A DNA stretch of 64,000 nt. Origin: Mariniphaga sp963747515 (GTDB lineage Bacteria; Bacteroidota; Bacteroidia; Bacteroidales; Prolixibacteraceae). Positions within the stretch are counted from its first letter, which is position 1. Every line of letters begins with the position of its first letter. This document shows, piece by piece, positions 26,644 through 36,300 of this stretch. The stretch lies in the NCBI GenBank assembly GCA_963747515.1, contig CAVVFN010000003.1:496001-560000 (forward strand). Direction: 5' to 3'. The notes beneath the pieces were generated by a model. The model worked only from the letters and a program-made list of their open reading frames with translations. It searched no databases and was not told where the DNA came from. The translations under genes were made by a program, and so were the position numbers.

Positions 26644-27380
26644 TGGGACTAAAAAATTTATTTGACGGACTTGCAGAAGTTGCCAAATTAACGATCGAAG
26701 CTTTTGAAGATGTGGATTTTACTACTAAAACAGGCGATAAATTTACAGTTATGTACAATCCTAACACTTTTAGTCAAAATTACCGGTCGGTTTGGATTGA
26801 TGAAACACCGCAGGGTGGAACTGCTGAAACTCAGTCGTACCGGCGATTAAAATCGGACAGTGTTTCCTTTGATTTTCTTTTAGACGGAACCGGAGTTTCG
26901 GGTGTTGGCAGCACTTCAGTAGATTTAAACCCTGCAGTTGGTGAAGTTGGGTACGTACAGGAAAAAATTGACAGTTTCTTTTTCATCACCCAGGAATTAA
27001 ATGGCTCGACACATGAGCCAAACTTTCTTCAGCTCAGCTGGGGGACGTTTATCTTTAATGGTGTGATGGAATCCGCAACAGTAACTTATAAACTTTTCCA
27101 CTCTTCGGGGGCTCCTCTAAGGGCTAATATTAATGCCACATTCAAACAATCTGTATCGCGCACAGAACAGGCAGCCCAGGCGCGGCTGACATCTCCCGAT
27201 CTCACTCATTACAAAATTGTAAAAGAAGGGGAAACTCTACCACTTATTTCAAAAAAAACATATGGCGATTCCAGATATTACCTGGAAATAGCACGGGTGA
27301 ACAACATTAATAATTTCAGAAAATTACAGGCAGGACAGCAACTTGTACTTCCACCAATAGATAAAAAAGAAAATGGCTGA
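26643..27380 (+). CDS. LysM-containing baseplate hub protein (Afp7-like)
   Basis: A 245-residue protein that links the tube to the spike, analogous to T4 gp53/Afp7. The N-terminal part has FTVMYNPNTFSQNY, standard in this family (tagged MYNP..Y), and the middle is a beta-rich domain (VSFDFLLDGTG). The C-terminal 50 residues form a LysM-like motif (YKIVKEGETLPLISKKTYGD, ending AGQQLVLPPID). In this family LysM is thought to hold the baseplate together rather than bind exported peptidoglycan. It overlaps the spike gene by 8 bp. Confidence 0.9.
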   Translation: MGLKNLFDGLAEVAKLTIEAFEDVDFTTKTGDKFTVMYNPNTFSQNYRSVWIDETPQGGTAETQSYRRLKSDSVSFDFLLDGTGVSGVGSTSVDLNPAVGEVGYVQEKIDSFFFITQELNGSTHEPNFLQLSWGTFIFNGVMESATVTYKLFHSSGAPLRANINATFKQSVSRTEQAAQARLTSPDLTHYKIVKEGETLPLISKKTYGDSRYYLEIARVNNINNFRKLQAGQQLVLPPIDKKENG

Positions 27381-29127
27381 TTCAAGAATAATACCAACAC
27401 AAGCAGAGACCGATCTTGCAACTTTTACTGTATTGTCAAACGGAAACGAAATAAGCAGTGTAATTGGTATTGAAAGCATTTTTGTTATTAAATCGGTAAA
27501 TAAAATTCCTGTCGCCCGTATTGCAATAGTGGATGGAAGTGTGCCAAAAGAAGATTTTGAAGTGAGTTCAGGCGATCTGTTTATTCCGGGAAATGAACTG
27601 GAAATTAAGGCCGGTTATCATTCCGATGAAAGCACCATTTTTAAGGGGATCATTACAAAACATAGCATTCAGTCTAAAAAAGATAAACCCTCTTTTTTAA
27701 CTGTTGAGCTGAAAGATGAAAGTATAAAAATGACCATCGGAAGGAAAAATAAATATTTTGAAGAAGTGAAAGACAGTGATGTGTTTGAAGAAATTATTGG
27801 CAGTTACGGTCTTAATGCTGAAGTTGAAGCCACATCGGTAACACATTTGGAAATGGTTCAACATCATGTCACCGATTGGGATTTTCTTGTGACACGCGCC
27901 GAAGTAAACGGCAAGCTTGTTTTTGTTGATGACGGAAAGATTACGGTGAAAGCTCCTGATCTTTCCGCTGAACCTTTATTAGAATTGGCCTATGGACATA
28001 ATGTTTACGATTTTGAAGCCGGTATGGATGCAAGGGATCAGTTTGTTTCTGTAAAAAGCAACTCATGGGATTCCGCAAGCCAGAAAATCATTGAAGGTGA
28101 GGCCGATGAACCTTCATTTACTGAACATGGAAATATAAGCAGTTCAGATCTGGCAAATGTTATAGGATTGCAGGAATTGCCCATGCAACACACAGGAAAA
28201 GTAGCTGATGATGAATTGAAAGCCTGGTCTGATGCCAAACTTCTGCGAAGCCGGTTGTCAAAAATTAAAGGAAAAGTAAGAATTCAGGGGTTCAGTGGAA
28301 TTAAACCCGGTAATATAATTGAACTGGCCGGATTTGGCAATCGCTTTAATGGAGTTGCATTTGTTTCTTCAGTAGCACATCGTTTGTCAGCTGAAACATC
28401 CTGGTTTACAGAAATTGAGTTTGGTCTGGATAAGGATTGGTTTATTGATAGTTATGATGGTATAACCGATAAGCCGGCAGCGGGACTTGTTCCTGCTGTT
28501 CAGGGATTACAAATTGGTATTGTTACAAATATACATGATGATCCGGAAGGGGAAGAAAGAATTCGGGTAAGATTACCCATTATTGATAATGAAAATGATG
28601 GCGTATGGGCGAGACTTATTTCAACTGATGCTGCCAGTTCACGTGGCTGGGTATTCCGGCCTGAAATTGATGATGAAGTAATTGTCGGATTCCTGAATGG
28701 CGACCCGCGCGACCCTGTCATCCTTGGCTCTGTGTTCAGCAGTGCAAAACCATCTCCCATTTCACCAGAAGAAGAAAACAACGAAAAAGGGTACATCAGC
28801 CGGAGCGGGATGAAATTTGTTTTCGACGATGATAAAGTCAGCATCACTTCTGAAACCCCCAATGGCAATAAAATAATTTTAAGTGAAGACGAAGGCAGCA
28901 TCCTCATTGAAGATGAAAACAGCAACAAACTGGAATTAACATCCGGAGGAATCACAATGGAAAGTCCGGGAGACATCAATATAAAAGCTTCGGGCGATGT
29001 AAATGTGGAAGGCGTAAATATAAATCTAAAAGCACAGGCACAATATAAGGCCGAAGGCGGTGCAGGTGCAAAAATGTCGACCAGCGGCCAGGCAGTAGTA
29101 AAAGGATCGGTAGTAATGATAAATTAA
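27373..29127 (+). CDS. VgrG-like spike / baseplate hub protein (Afp8-like)
   Basis: A 584-residue spike protein of the VgrG/gp27-gp5 type. The N-terminal gp27-like domain runs to about residue 360. The OB-fold follows (QIGIVTNIHDDPEGEERIRVRLP, about residues 378-460, with GFLNGDPRDPVILGSVF), then a C-terminal beta-helix needle with short repeats (ITMESPGDINIKASGDVNVEG). Ends in KGSVVMIN, just before the PAAR gene, whose product should cap it. As the puncturing tip it should be located at the baseplate centre. Confidence 0.94.
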   Translation: MADSRIIPTQAETDLATFTVLSNGNEISSVIGIESIFVIKSVNKIPVARIAIVDGSVPKEDFEVSSGDLFIPGNELEIKAGYHSDESTIFKGIITKHSIQSKKDKPSFLTVELKDESIKMTIGRKNKYFEEVKDSDVFEEIIGSYGLNAEVEATSVTHLEMVQHHVTDWDFLVTRAEVNGKLVFVDDGKITVKAPDLSAEPLLELAYGHNVYDFEAGMDARDQFVSVKSNSWDSASQKIIEGEADEPSFTEHGNISSSDLANVIGLQELPMQHTGKVADDELKAWSDAKLLRSRLSKIKGKVRIQGFSGIKPGNIIELAGFGNRFNGVAFVSSVAHRLSAETSWFTEIEFGLDKDWFIDSYDGITDKPAAGLVPAVQGLQIGIVTNIHDDPEGEERIRVRLPIIDNENDGVWARLISTDAASSRGWVFRPEIDDEVIVGFLNGDPRDPVILGSVFSSAKPSPISPEEENNEKGYISRSGMKFVFDDDKVSITSETPNGNKIILSEDEGSILIEDENSNKLELTSGGITMESPGDINIKASGDVNVEGVNINLKAQAQYKAEGGAGAKMSTSGQAVVKGSVVMIN

Positions 29128-29133
29128 AACGAT

Positions 29134-29412
29134 ATGCCACCAGCAGCAAGGGTAACAGATACAACTACACATGGCGGCGTGATTGTGGGGCCGGGGGATC
29201 CAACAGTGTTGATTGGCGGAATGCCTGCAGCAGTAATGGGTGACAATCATATTTGTGCTTTACCTCCCAACGTGCACCAGCCAACTACCAGTCCGTTTCC
29301 ATTGGGGAGTACAACTGTTTTTGTGGGTGGAAAGCCGGCAGTCCGGGTAGGAGATGTAGCCATTTGCGGAGCAACAGCCGCCGTTGGTGAACCAACTGTA
29401 ATAATTGGATAA
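29134..29412 (+). CDS. PAAR-domain spike tip protein
   Basis: A 92-residue PAAR protein, the pointed metal-stabilised cap on the VgrG-like spike. Seen: MPPAARVTDTTTHGG at the start (PPAARV..D.T.H), then GDNHICALPPN and GDVAICGATAAVGEPT, giving the His/Cys ligands expected for zinc. No C-terminal effector extension is present, so it is a plain tip. Lies 6 bp after the spike gene and overlaps the gp25 gene by 8 bp. Confidence 0.93.
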   Translation: MPPAARVTDTTTHGGVIVGPGDPTVLIGGMPAAVMGDNHICALPPNVHQPTTSPFPLGSTTVFVGGKPAVRVGDVAICGATAAVGEPTVIIG

Positions 29413-29839
29413 AATGGGAAAGATTAAAATTGACGAAAATTCATTTCTTGGTCGTGGATGGTCATTTCCACCGATTTTTAAACGTGGCGACCATGGCGTG
29501 ATAATGGCAGATGAAGAAGAAGATATAAAGCAGAGCCTGATTATCCTGCTCTCAACAATAAAAGGTGAAAGGATTATGCAACCCGATTATGGTGCAAATA
29601 TGGAAGATCTTTTATTTGAGCCCTTAAATGTCTCATTTGCCAAAAGAATGAGCGAAACCATTGAACGGGCCATCCTTTTTTTCGAACCCAGAATAAAAAC
29701 AGAGGATATAAATTTCAACCAGGATTATGAAAATGGCTTGGTGGAAATAAGAATTGAATATCTTATAATTGCCACCAACAACAGGCGAAACATAGTATAT
29801 CCATATTACATAAACGAAGGAACCGATATATCTCAATAA
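29405..29839 (+). CDS. gp25-like baseplate wedge protein (Afp9-like)
   Basis: A 144-residue GPW/gp25 family protein. In contractile systems gp25 joins the wedge to the tube and starts sheath assembly. Seen: FPPIFKRGDHGVIMADEEEDIKQSL, STIKGERIMQPDYGANMEDLLFEPLN (the conserved E-R-x-M-x-P-x-Y-G core) and an ending beta-rich region VEIRIEYLIIATNN. Coupled to PAAR upstream, 10 bp before the J protein gene. Confidence 0.93.
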   Translation: MDKMGKIKIDENSFLGRGWSFPPIFKRGDHGVIMADEEEDIKQSLIILLSTIKGERIMQPDYGANMEDLLFEPLNVSFAKRMSETIERAILFFEPRIKTEDINFNQDYENGLVEIRIEYLIIATNNRRNIVYPYYINEGTDISQ

Positions 29840-29849
29840 AAAGAGGAAC

Positions 29850-32800
29850 ATGACAGTAAATTGCAACTCCAAAAATCCGCTTCAACGTGATGGCACCAAT
29901 CAGGAACAAAGAATTCTTAAAACTTTGTTACCCGGATATGTTGCTGTTGATGAACGGAATATTGAAAATCTCAAAACTTTTGTTGTTGAATATGCTAAAG
30001 AAATTGTTTATTACGATTTAAATAACCTGAATGATGGCCACTGGAAAGAGTTTTTTGATAAACAACTAATCAGTGACAGCCAGTATAATTCTCCTCATTT
30101 TGCTCTGTTTATGGCTTTCCTGAAGATCTTCAGACATGCACAGGATGAGATGAATAAAATTACTAAAAAACATTTGGATTTTTACTATCGTGATGTGCTT
30201 CACCTGGTTGAAGAACCGGCAGTTCCGGATCAGGTTTACCTGATATTTGAACTGGCGAAAAATGTATCGTCGCACCTGCTTGAAAAGGATACAAGGTTTA
30301 ATGCCGGAAAAGATGAACTTGGCAATAATGTGGTGTATACAACAATTGAGGAAACAGCATTAAACAAAGCAGTAGTTGCTGAAATGAAAGCTGTTTTTAC
30401 CAATAAGCACAACATTTTTTCCGGTCTCTCAGCCAATCCTGAAAATGATTATCGCATTTATCATTCCCCGGTTGCCAATTCTGCAGATGGAAATGGAGCA
30501 AAATTGCAAAATGAAGAAAAAAGCTGGCAGACTTTTGGAGGTATAACTTTTCCAACTGCAAAATCAGTTACAGGTGATTCACTTGTTGCAGATCGACCAT
30601 TATCTGATGTTGGTTTTGCTGTTGCATCTCCAATCTTTTTTCTGGCCGAAGGTGAACGGATTATTACCATTTATCTGAATTTCTCAAAAACCACAGTTCT
30701 CGATGATATTACAAATGACAAATTATATGATGCTTTTCGTTTAAAATTCAGCGGAAAAGAAAAATGGATTGAACCGGTTTGGGAAAAAACTTATTCTGCA
30801 GGTTATGACGATGTGGATCCCATTATTGAAAAACGAATTCTCGACTTTGTAAATTCAGCAGAAAAAGCAGCAGATATTGCTGGAATCGAACCGGCAGAAG
30901 GACCCGTTTTTGATGATCCAACAACTGGATATGGCGATCAATCAAAGGATTATGATATTGGTTTAACTGTTGCTGCCCGCATTATTTCGGAAAGGAAAAA
31001 GCTGGGAACCTCTGGTTTTACCAGTCTGGATCAATTATACGCAATTAAATATGTGGGCACCGATAAAATAAACGACCTGGTTTACAGCTTTGGAGATCCG
31101 GTCCATTTCACCAAAGTTGACAAGTTGAACAATCGAATTATTATAAGACGCACCATTACCCGCGATCAGGATGCCATTGTAGCTTATAACAGGAAAAAAT
31201 TGCTGGATCCGTTAGATACAAACTGGCCGGTAGCAAAAATCCTGCTCAATATCAAAAGCAAACAAAATCCTTTCATTTATAAGTACCTGAAAGATTTAAA
31301 ACTGGAAAGTGTGGATGTGGCAGTGGATGTCCGTGAAGCAAAAAACCTGATTGTCCAGAACGATCAATCGGTGCTTGATCCTGGTAAACCATTCCAGCCT
31401 TTTGGTAACCGCCCTATTATAACGTCCAATTTTTATATCGGAAGTTGGGAAATTTTCCAAAAATCACTCCATCAATTAAAAGTAAACCTGAAATGGTTTG
31501 GCCTTCCCGATGATCCCAAAGGATTTGGGGATTACTATAAAAATTATTATCCTGATTCAGTGGTTCGGAACAATAACTCGTTTAAAGCCAAAATCAGCCT
31601 GCTTGACAAAAAAAGCTGGAAATTTTTAACTCCCGGCAAAAATACGCTTTTTGAAGCCGATGTCAGCGGTAAATTGCTTGCTAATGCTGTATTCGCTTTT
31701 TCAGGGACTGCTTCGGTTGAACCACCAAAGACTTTGCTGGGTAATGTTAATCGTGATTACGAACTGAATACTTTTATTGAATATGACCAGAAGAGCCAAA
31801 AGGGGTTTCTGAAAATTTCTTTGGATGGAACAGACTTTGGACATAAAGATTACCAATTATCCTACACAAAAGCAGTTCTTAATGGAATTGATCCACCGTC
31901 TGATTATACCGGTGATTTGCCTAAAGAGCCATATACCCCTGAATTAGAGTCAGTTTCAATTGATTATATTTCAGTTGTTAACATTGACGCTGTAAATGTT
32001 AGTTCAAATGATTTTAACACACGTGTTGAACAACTCTTTGCGGTGCATCCAATGGGAGTGAGGGAAATAAAAACCACCACTACCGAAAATTATTTTCTGC
32101 CCCAATATACGAATGAAGGAGAATTATACATCGGAATAAAAAACCTTGTTCCACCTCAAAATTTATCTGTATTATTTCAGGTTTCTGAAGGGTCTTCCAA
32201 TCCTGATTTGAAGCCACCAAAAATTCAGTGGAGTTACCTGTCAGATAATAAATGGGAAAAATTTTCAGATGAGAATATCTTGTCCGATTCCACCAAAGGA
32301 TTGATTACCACCGGTGTAGTTTTGTTTGACATCCCTTCAAAAGCATCAAATAACAATAACATTCTTACCAATGAACTTTACTGGCTCAGGGCATCGGCAG
32401 AAAAAAATTCGGAAGGTATTCCTCAACTGATTGATATCAAATGCCAGGTAGCAAAAGTTGAGTTTCAGGATAAAAATAATGATTCGGATTATCAGGCTAA
32501 ACCATTACCTGAAAAAACGATTTCAAAAATGGTCGTGGCCAATTCAGCTGTCAAAAAAATTGAACAACCTTTTTCTTCATTTGGGGGCAGGACCAAAGAA
32601 GAAAGTAACGATTTTTATACCAGGGTAAGTGAGCGCCTCCGGCACAAAAACCGGGCAATTGCCATATGGGATTATGAACGGATAATTCTGCAAAATTTTC
32701 CTTCGATTTATAAAGTCAAATGCCTGAATCATACCCGGTACGAAGGAACAGCGATGAGTGTAAACGAAGCTGCTCCAGGCAATGTGAGTTTAATTGTGAT

Positions 32801-33353
32801 TTCCAACATCCGCAATAAGAATGCGGTTGATCCATTAAAACCGAGAACCAGCCTTGTGGTACTGGATGACATTAAGGAATTTATAGGAAAAATCAGGTCG
32901 CCCTATGTAAATCTTTACGTGTATAATCCATTATTTGAGGAAGTTAAAGTGAAGTTCAATGTTCGGTTCCATGCTGGTGCCGATAGGGGAATTTACCAGG
33001 TAAAACTGGAAGAAGCAATCATTAAATTTCTATCGCCCTGGGCATATGAAACCGGATCAGATATCGTTTTTGGGGGTAATATACATAAATCGGTTATCCT
33101 TAATTTTGTGGAAGAACAAGAGTATGTCGATTACATTACCTGCTTCGAAATGTTCCATATTGTACCGGGGGATCCCGATAATGATCCGGAAAAAGATGTT
33201 GATGAAGCAGTTGCCTCCACTTCAGCCTCAGTCCTTGGCTCATCAGCTTCTCATTTAATTGCTGTATTGGAAACAGAAGGAGAATGTGCCTGCGAAGATA
33301 ATGTTGTTGAAATTGTTGAATTAGCGTCGGCGGATGAATGTCCGTGCGATTAA
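29850..33353 (+). CDS. Baseplate J-like wedge protein (Afp11-like), large
   Basis: A 1167-residue baseplate wedge component by order and by C-terminal features (GGRTKEESNDFYTRVSERLRHKNRAIAIWDYERIIL, typical of Afp11/gpJ-like proteins). The N-terminus RILKTLLPGYVAVDERN fits the family. A helix-hairpin-helix-like segment occurs at about residues 373-413 (ARIISERKKLGTSGFTSLDQ), unusual for a wedge protein. The C-terminus is cysteine-rich (ECACEDN, DECPCD), perhaps a small disulfide or metal knot. The stop lies 13 bp before the most likely start of the next wedge gene. Confidence 0.88.
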   Translation: MTVNCNSKNPLQRDGTNQEQRILKTLLPGYVAVDERNIENLKTFVVEYAKEIVYYDLNNLNDGHWKEFFDKQLISDSQYNSPHFALFMAFLKIFRHAQDEMNKITKKHLDFYYRDVLHLVEEPAVPDQVYLIFELAKNVSSHLLEKDTRFNAGKDELGNNVVYTTIEETALNKAVVAEMKAVFTNKHNIFSGLSANPENDYRIYHSPVANSADGNGAKLQNEEKSWQTFGGITFPTAKSVTGDSLVADRPLSDVGFAVASPIFFLAEGERIITIYLNFSKTTVLDDITNDKLYDAFRLKFSGKEKWIEPVWEKTYSAGYDDVDPIIEKRILDFVNSAEKAADIAGIEPAEGPVFDDPTTGYGDQSKDYDIGLTVAARIISERKKLGTSGFTSLDQLYAIKYVGTDKINDLVYSFGDPVHFTKVDKLNNRIIIRRTITRDQDAIVAYNRKKLLDPLDTNWPVAKILLNIKSKQNPFIYKYLKDLKLESVDVAVDVREAKNLIVQNDQSVLDPGKPFQPFGNRPIITSNFYIGSWEIFQKSLHQLKVNLKWFGLPDDPKGFGDYYKNYYPDSVVRNNNSFKAKISLLDKKSWKFLTPGKNTLFEADVSGKLLANAVFAFSGTASVEPPKTLLGNVNRDYELNTFIEYDQKSQKGFLKISLDGTDFGHKDYQLSYTKAVLNGIDPPSDYTGDLPKEPYTPELESVSIDYISVVNIDAVNVSSNDFNTRVEQLFAVHPMGVREIKTTTTENYFLPQYTNEGELYIGIKNLVPPQNLSVLFQVSEGSSNPDLKPPKIQWSYLSDNKWEKFSDENILSDSTKGLITTGVVLFDIPSKASNNNNILTNELYWLRASAEKNSEGIPQLIDIKCQVAKVEFQDKNNDSDYQAKPLPEKTISKMVVANSAVKKIEQPFSSFGGRTKEESNDFYTRVSERLRHKNRAIAIWDYERIILQNFPSIYKVKCLNHTRYEGTAMSVNEAAPGNVSLIVISNIRNKNAVDPLKPRTSLVVLDDIKEFIGKIRSPYVNLYVYNPLFEEVKVKFNVRFHAGADRGIYQVKLEEAIIKFLSPWAYETGSDIVFGGNIHKSVILNFVEEQEYVDYITCFEMFHIVPGDPDNDPEKDVDEAVASTSASVLGSSASHLIAVLETEGECACEDNVVEIVELASADECPCD

Positions 33354-33366
33354 AACCAATTATCGA

Positions 33367-36300
33367 ATGTCAGAATCAGTTACCATATCAAAAAAAACAC
33401 CGGGATCAAAAAGCCAGCAATACGAGTTTTTGAGGGAAGAGGCGATAAAATACGTTCAAAGAGTTGCCGGCAAAATATGGACAGATTATAACATTCACGA
33501 TCCGGGCGTTACCATACTGGAGGTACTTGCTTATGCGATTACTGAGCTGGGATACCGTGCTGATTACATCATGGAAGATCTGCTGGAAAATAATCCCAAT
33601 GATGAAAATTCAGCTGATATCCGGAATTTTTTTACTGCACGACAGATACTTCCCAATTGCCCGGTAACAATCAACGATTACCGGAAACTCCTGATTGATG
33701 TGGACATTTATAATCTCACCGATACCAGCTGCAAACATATTGGGGTGAAGAATGCCTGGATTGAAAAATCAAAAATGAATGAAATTCCCGTTTACGTCCA
33801 TAAAAAAGAAAGTAAACTGGATTTTATGCCCGATCCTGAAATTACAAATCAGCTCCCACTTGAAATTGGCATTTTGTACGATATTTTGCTTGAGTTTGAA
33901 AAATGCGAAAAATATGGCGATCTCAATGAAAATTCAATCACCAAAAGCCTGGTTATACAGGAACATCTTCCCGATTCTAATGTAGAAGGGCTTACCATAA
34001 AAATAGCAGTTGAATTTCCTCGGTGGGACAGCGAAAACACCGACTGGAATGAGCTGGGCAGCATTAAATCGGGCATCCAAAAAATCGTCATCCGTTTTTC
34101 CAATATCCCGGGGAATTATGAATTTTATTATGAACTGGTCAATAACATTGTAAAGTTGAAAGGAACGGTAACAACAGCTTCCGATGTTGTTCCTGTTCCG
34201 GGTCTGGCTGATATTGAAAACCAAATCAACGATTTTATTTACTACGGAGAGGACAGTCTGCTGGCTTTATATCTTCAGAAAATTGACAAAATAAATGCAA
34301 TTATAAAAGAGGTAAAAGCTCGTTTAAACGCCAACCGGAATATGTGCGAGGATTTTTATCATTTAAACGCCCTGAAGGTAGAGAAAATAGCTGTTTGTGC
34401 AGATATTGAACTGGAACAGGATGCTGATGTGGAGAAAGTACAGGCGGAAATTCATCATGAAATTGCTAAATTCCTTTCACCCACAGTCTTTTTTTATTCG
34501 CTGGATGAGATGCTTGACAAATGCAGGAAATTGCACGAACTGAACATTCTGAAAACAGATGTCAGGAACAGCTGTTTTGAAGTTGGCAAAAATCTTTCCG
34601 AACTTCTGAAAAAGGACGATACCATTTCCATTACAGGTTCGAGAAGCAATGATGGAGATTATACCGTTGAATCAGTTGCTGTTGATCCGGATTCTTCAGC
34701 AACAAAAATTTATGTGACTGAAGAAATTTCTTCGGAATTGCTGACGGAGGGCGAGATTTTGTCTTTTTACGTTACAAATGAAAATGAATGCCTTTCGGTT
34801 GATGAGATTTTTGAAGGGCCGGCGCTCGAACATGGTTTTATCGACAACGATGAACTTGAAAAAGCAGATCGGAAGAAATTTATCCATGTTTCTGATCTTA
34901 TTCAGATTATCATGGACGTGGAAGATGTAGTATCAGTGAAAACCATCCAAATAGCAAATATACCGCAGGACAACGAGGATGGAGCAATTGAATCGGTAAG
35001 CGTGAAATGGTGCCTGCAACTGGCTTTCGAACAAAATTATGTTCCCCGGCTCAGCATGCTCGATTCAAAAATAACTTTTTTCAAAGATCAGTTGCCATTC
35101 AGGGCTGCTTCCTCTAAGGTTGAAACATTGATCAATGAGCTTGAAGCTGATGAACGTTCCCCAAAATTATACAATCCTGTTCTCGATTTTGAAATCCCAA
35201 AAGGTACTTACAGGGATTTGGAAAGTTACCAAAGTATACAAAATGAATTTCCATTAACATATGGGATTGGTGATGAAGGCCTTCCTTTAGTTGGAAAAAA
35301 TGAAGCGGACAATATCCGCAGGGAAGCCAGTGCCAGACAAATAAAAGGTTACCTGATGCATTTCGACCAGTTGCTTGCTAATTTCTTCTCTCAACTTGCA
35401 CACGTAAAAGATCTTTTTTCCATGAACGCGGAAAAGGTTCAGTTCGGTAATTATAAAATCGGAAGGACTTACTACACTCAGCCTCTATTTGAAATTGTGC
35501 CGGATGCAGATGAATTGTATGTTGATAAAAACGGCCACGCTGCAACATTAAATGCCATTGCCGAAAATGACTCAGAATTTTTTGTAAGGAAGAATAAATT
35601 CCTTGACCATCTAACGGGCAGATTTGCCGAGCAATTTACCGATTATGCCTTGCTGACTTTTAAAATATCGGGTGAATTAATAGCTCCCGAAGAACTTGTG
35701 GCCGATAAACTGGCTTTCCTGAATTCTTATCCCGCCATCAGTTCGTCCAGGGGTAAAGGTTTTAATCACCAGGCCCCATGCAAACTCTGGCACGTCGATA
35801 ACATTTCAGGCCTCAGAAGAAGGACATCGTTTCTTGTAGGAATTGATGAACCAAAAGTTGAAAACATTCATTTTTCATCTGGTTTTGAAATCTTCCGGTT
35901 GGGCGATAGTTTCGTGGTCCGGGTTACCAATGCCGTGCCCGAACTACTTTTAAACAGCTACGAAGGATATGAATCTGAAAATGAAGCAAAGCTTTTGCTT
36001 GAAAAAATGATCCTAAATGGACTGGACAAGGACAATTACAAGGTACTCAGCGAAGACGGTGGCATTAATTATTATTTTACGCTTGATTGCGGAGGCTATG
36101 ATGTTTTGGGAATCAGCGAAAAGGAAGATTACCCTGACAACATGCAAGGCGGTGAGCTGGACCAGGATATTGATGAATTGGTGCAGCTATTCGCCAACGA
36201 ATTTTATCAGAATATGGAATCGAACCGCAATAACCTGGCTTGTGCAGTCCTTAATTATCTTCAGTTCAATATCAGCGTCAACCTGGAATCAAACCCTCCT

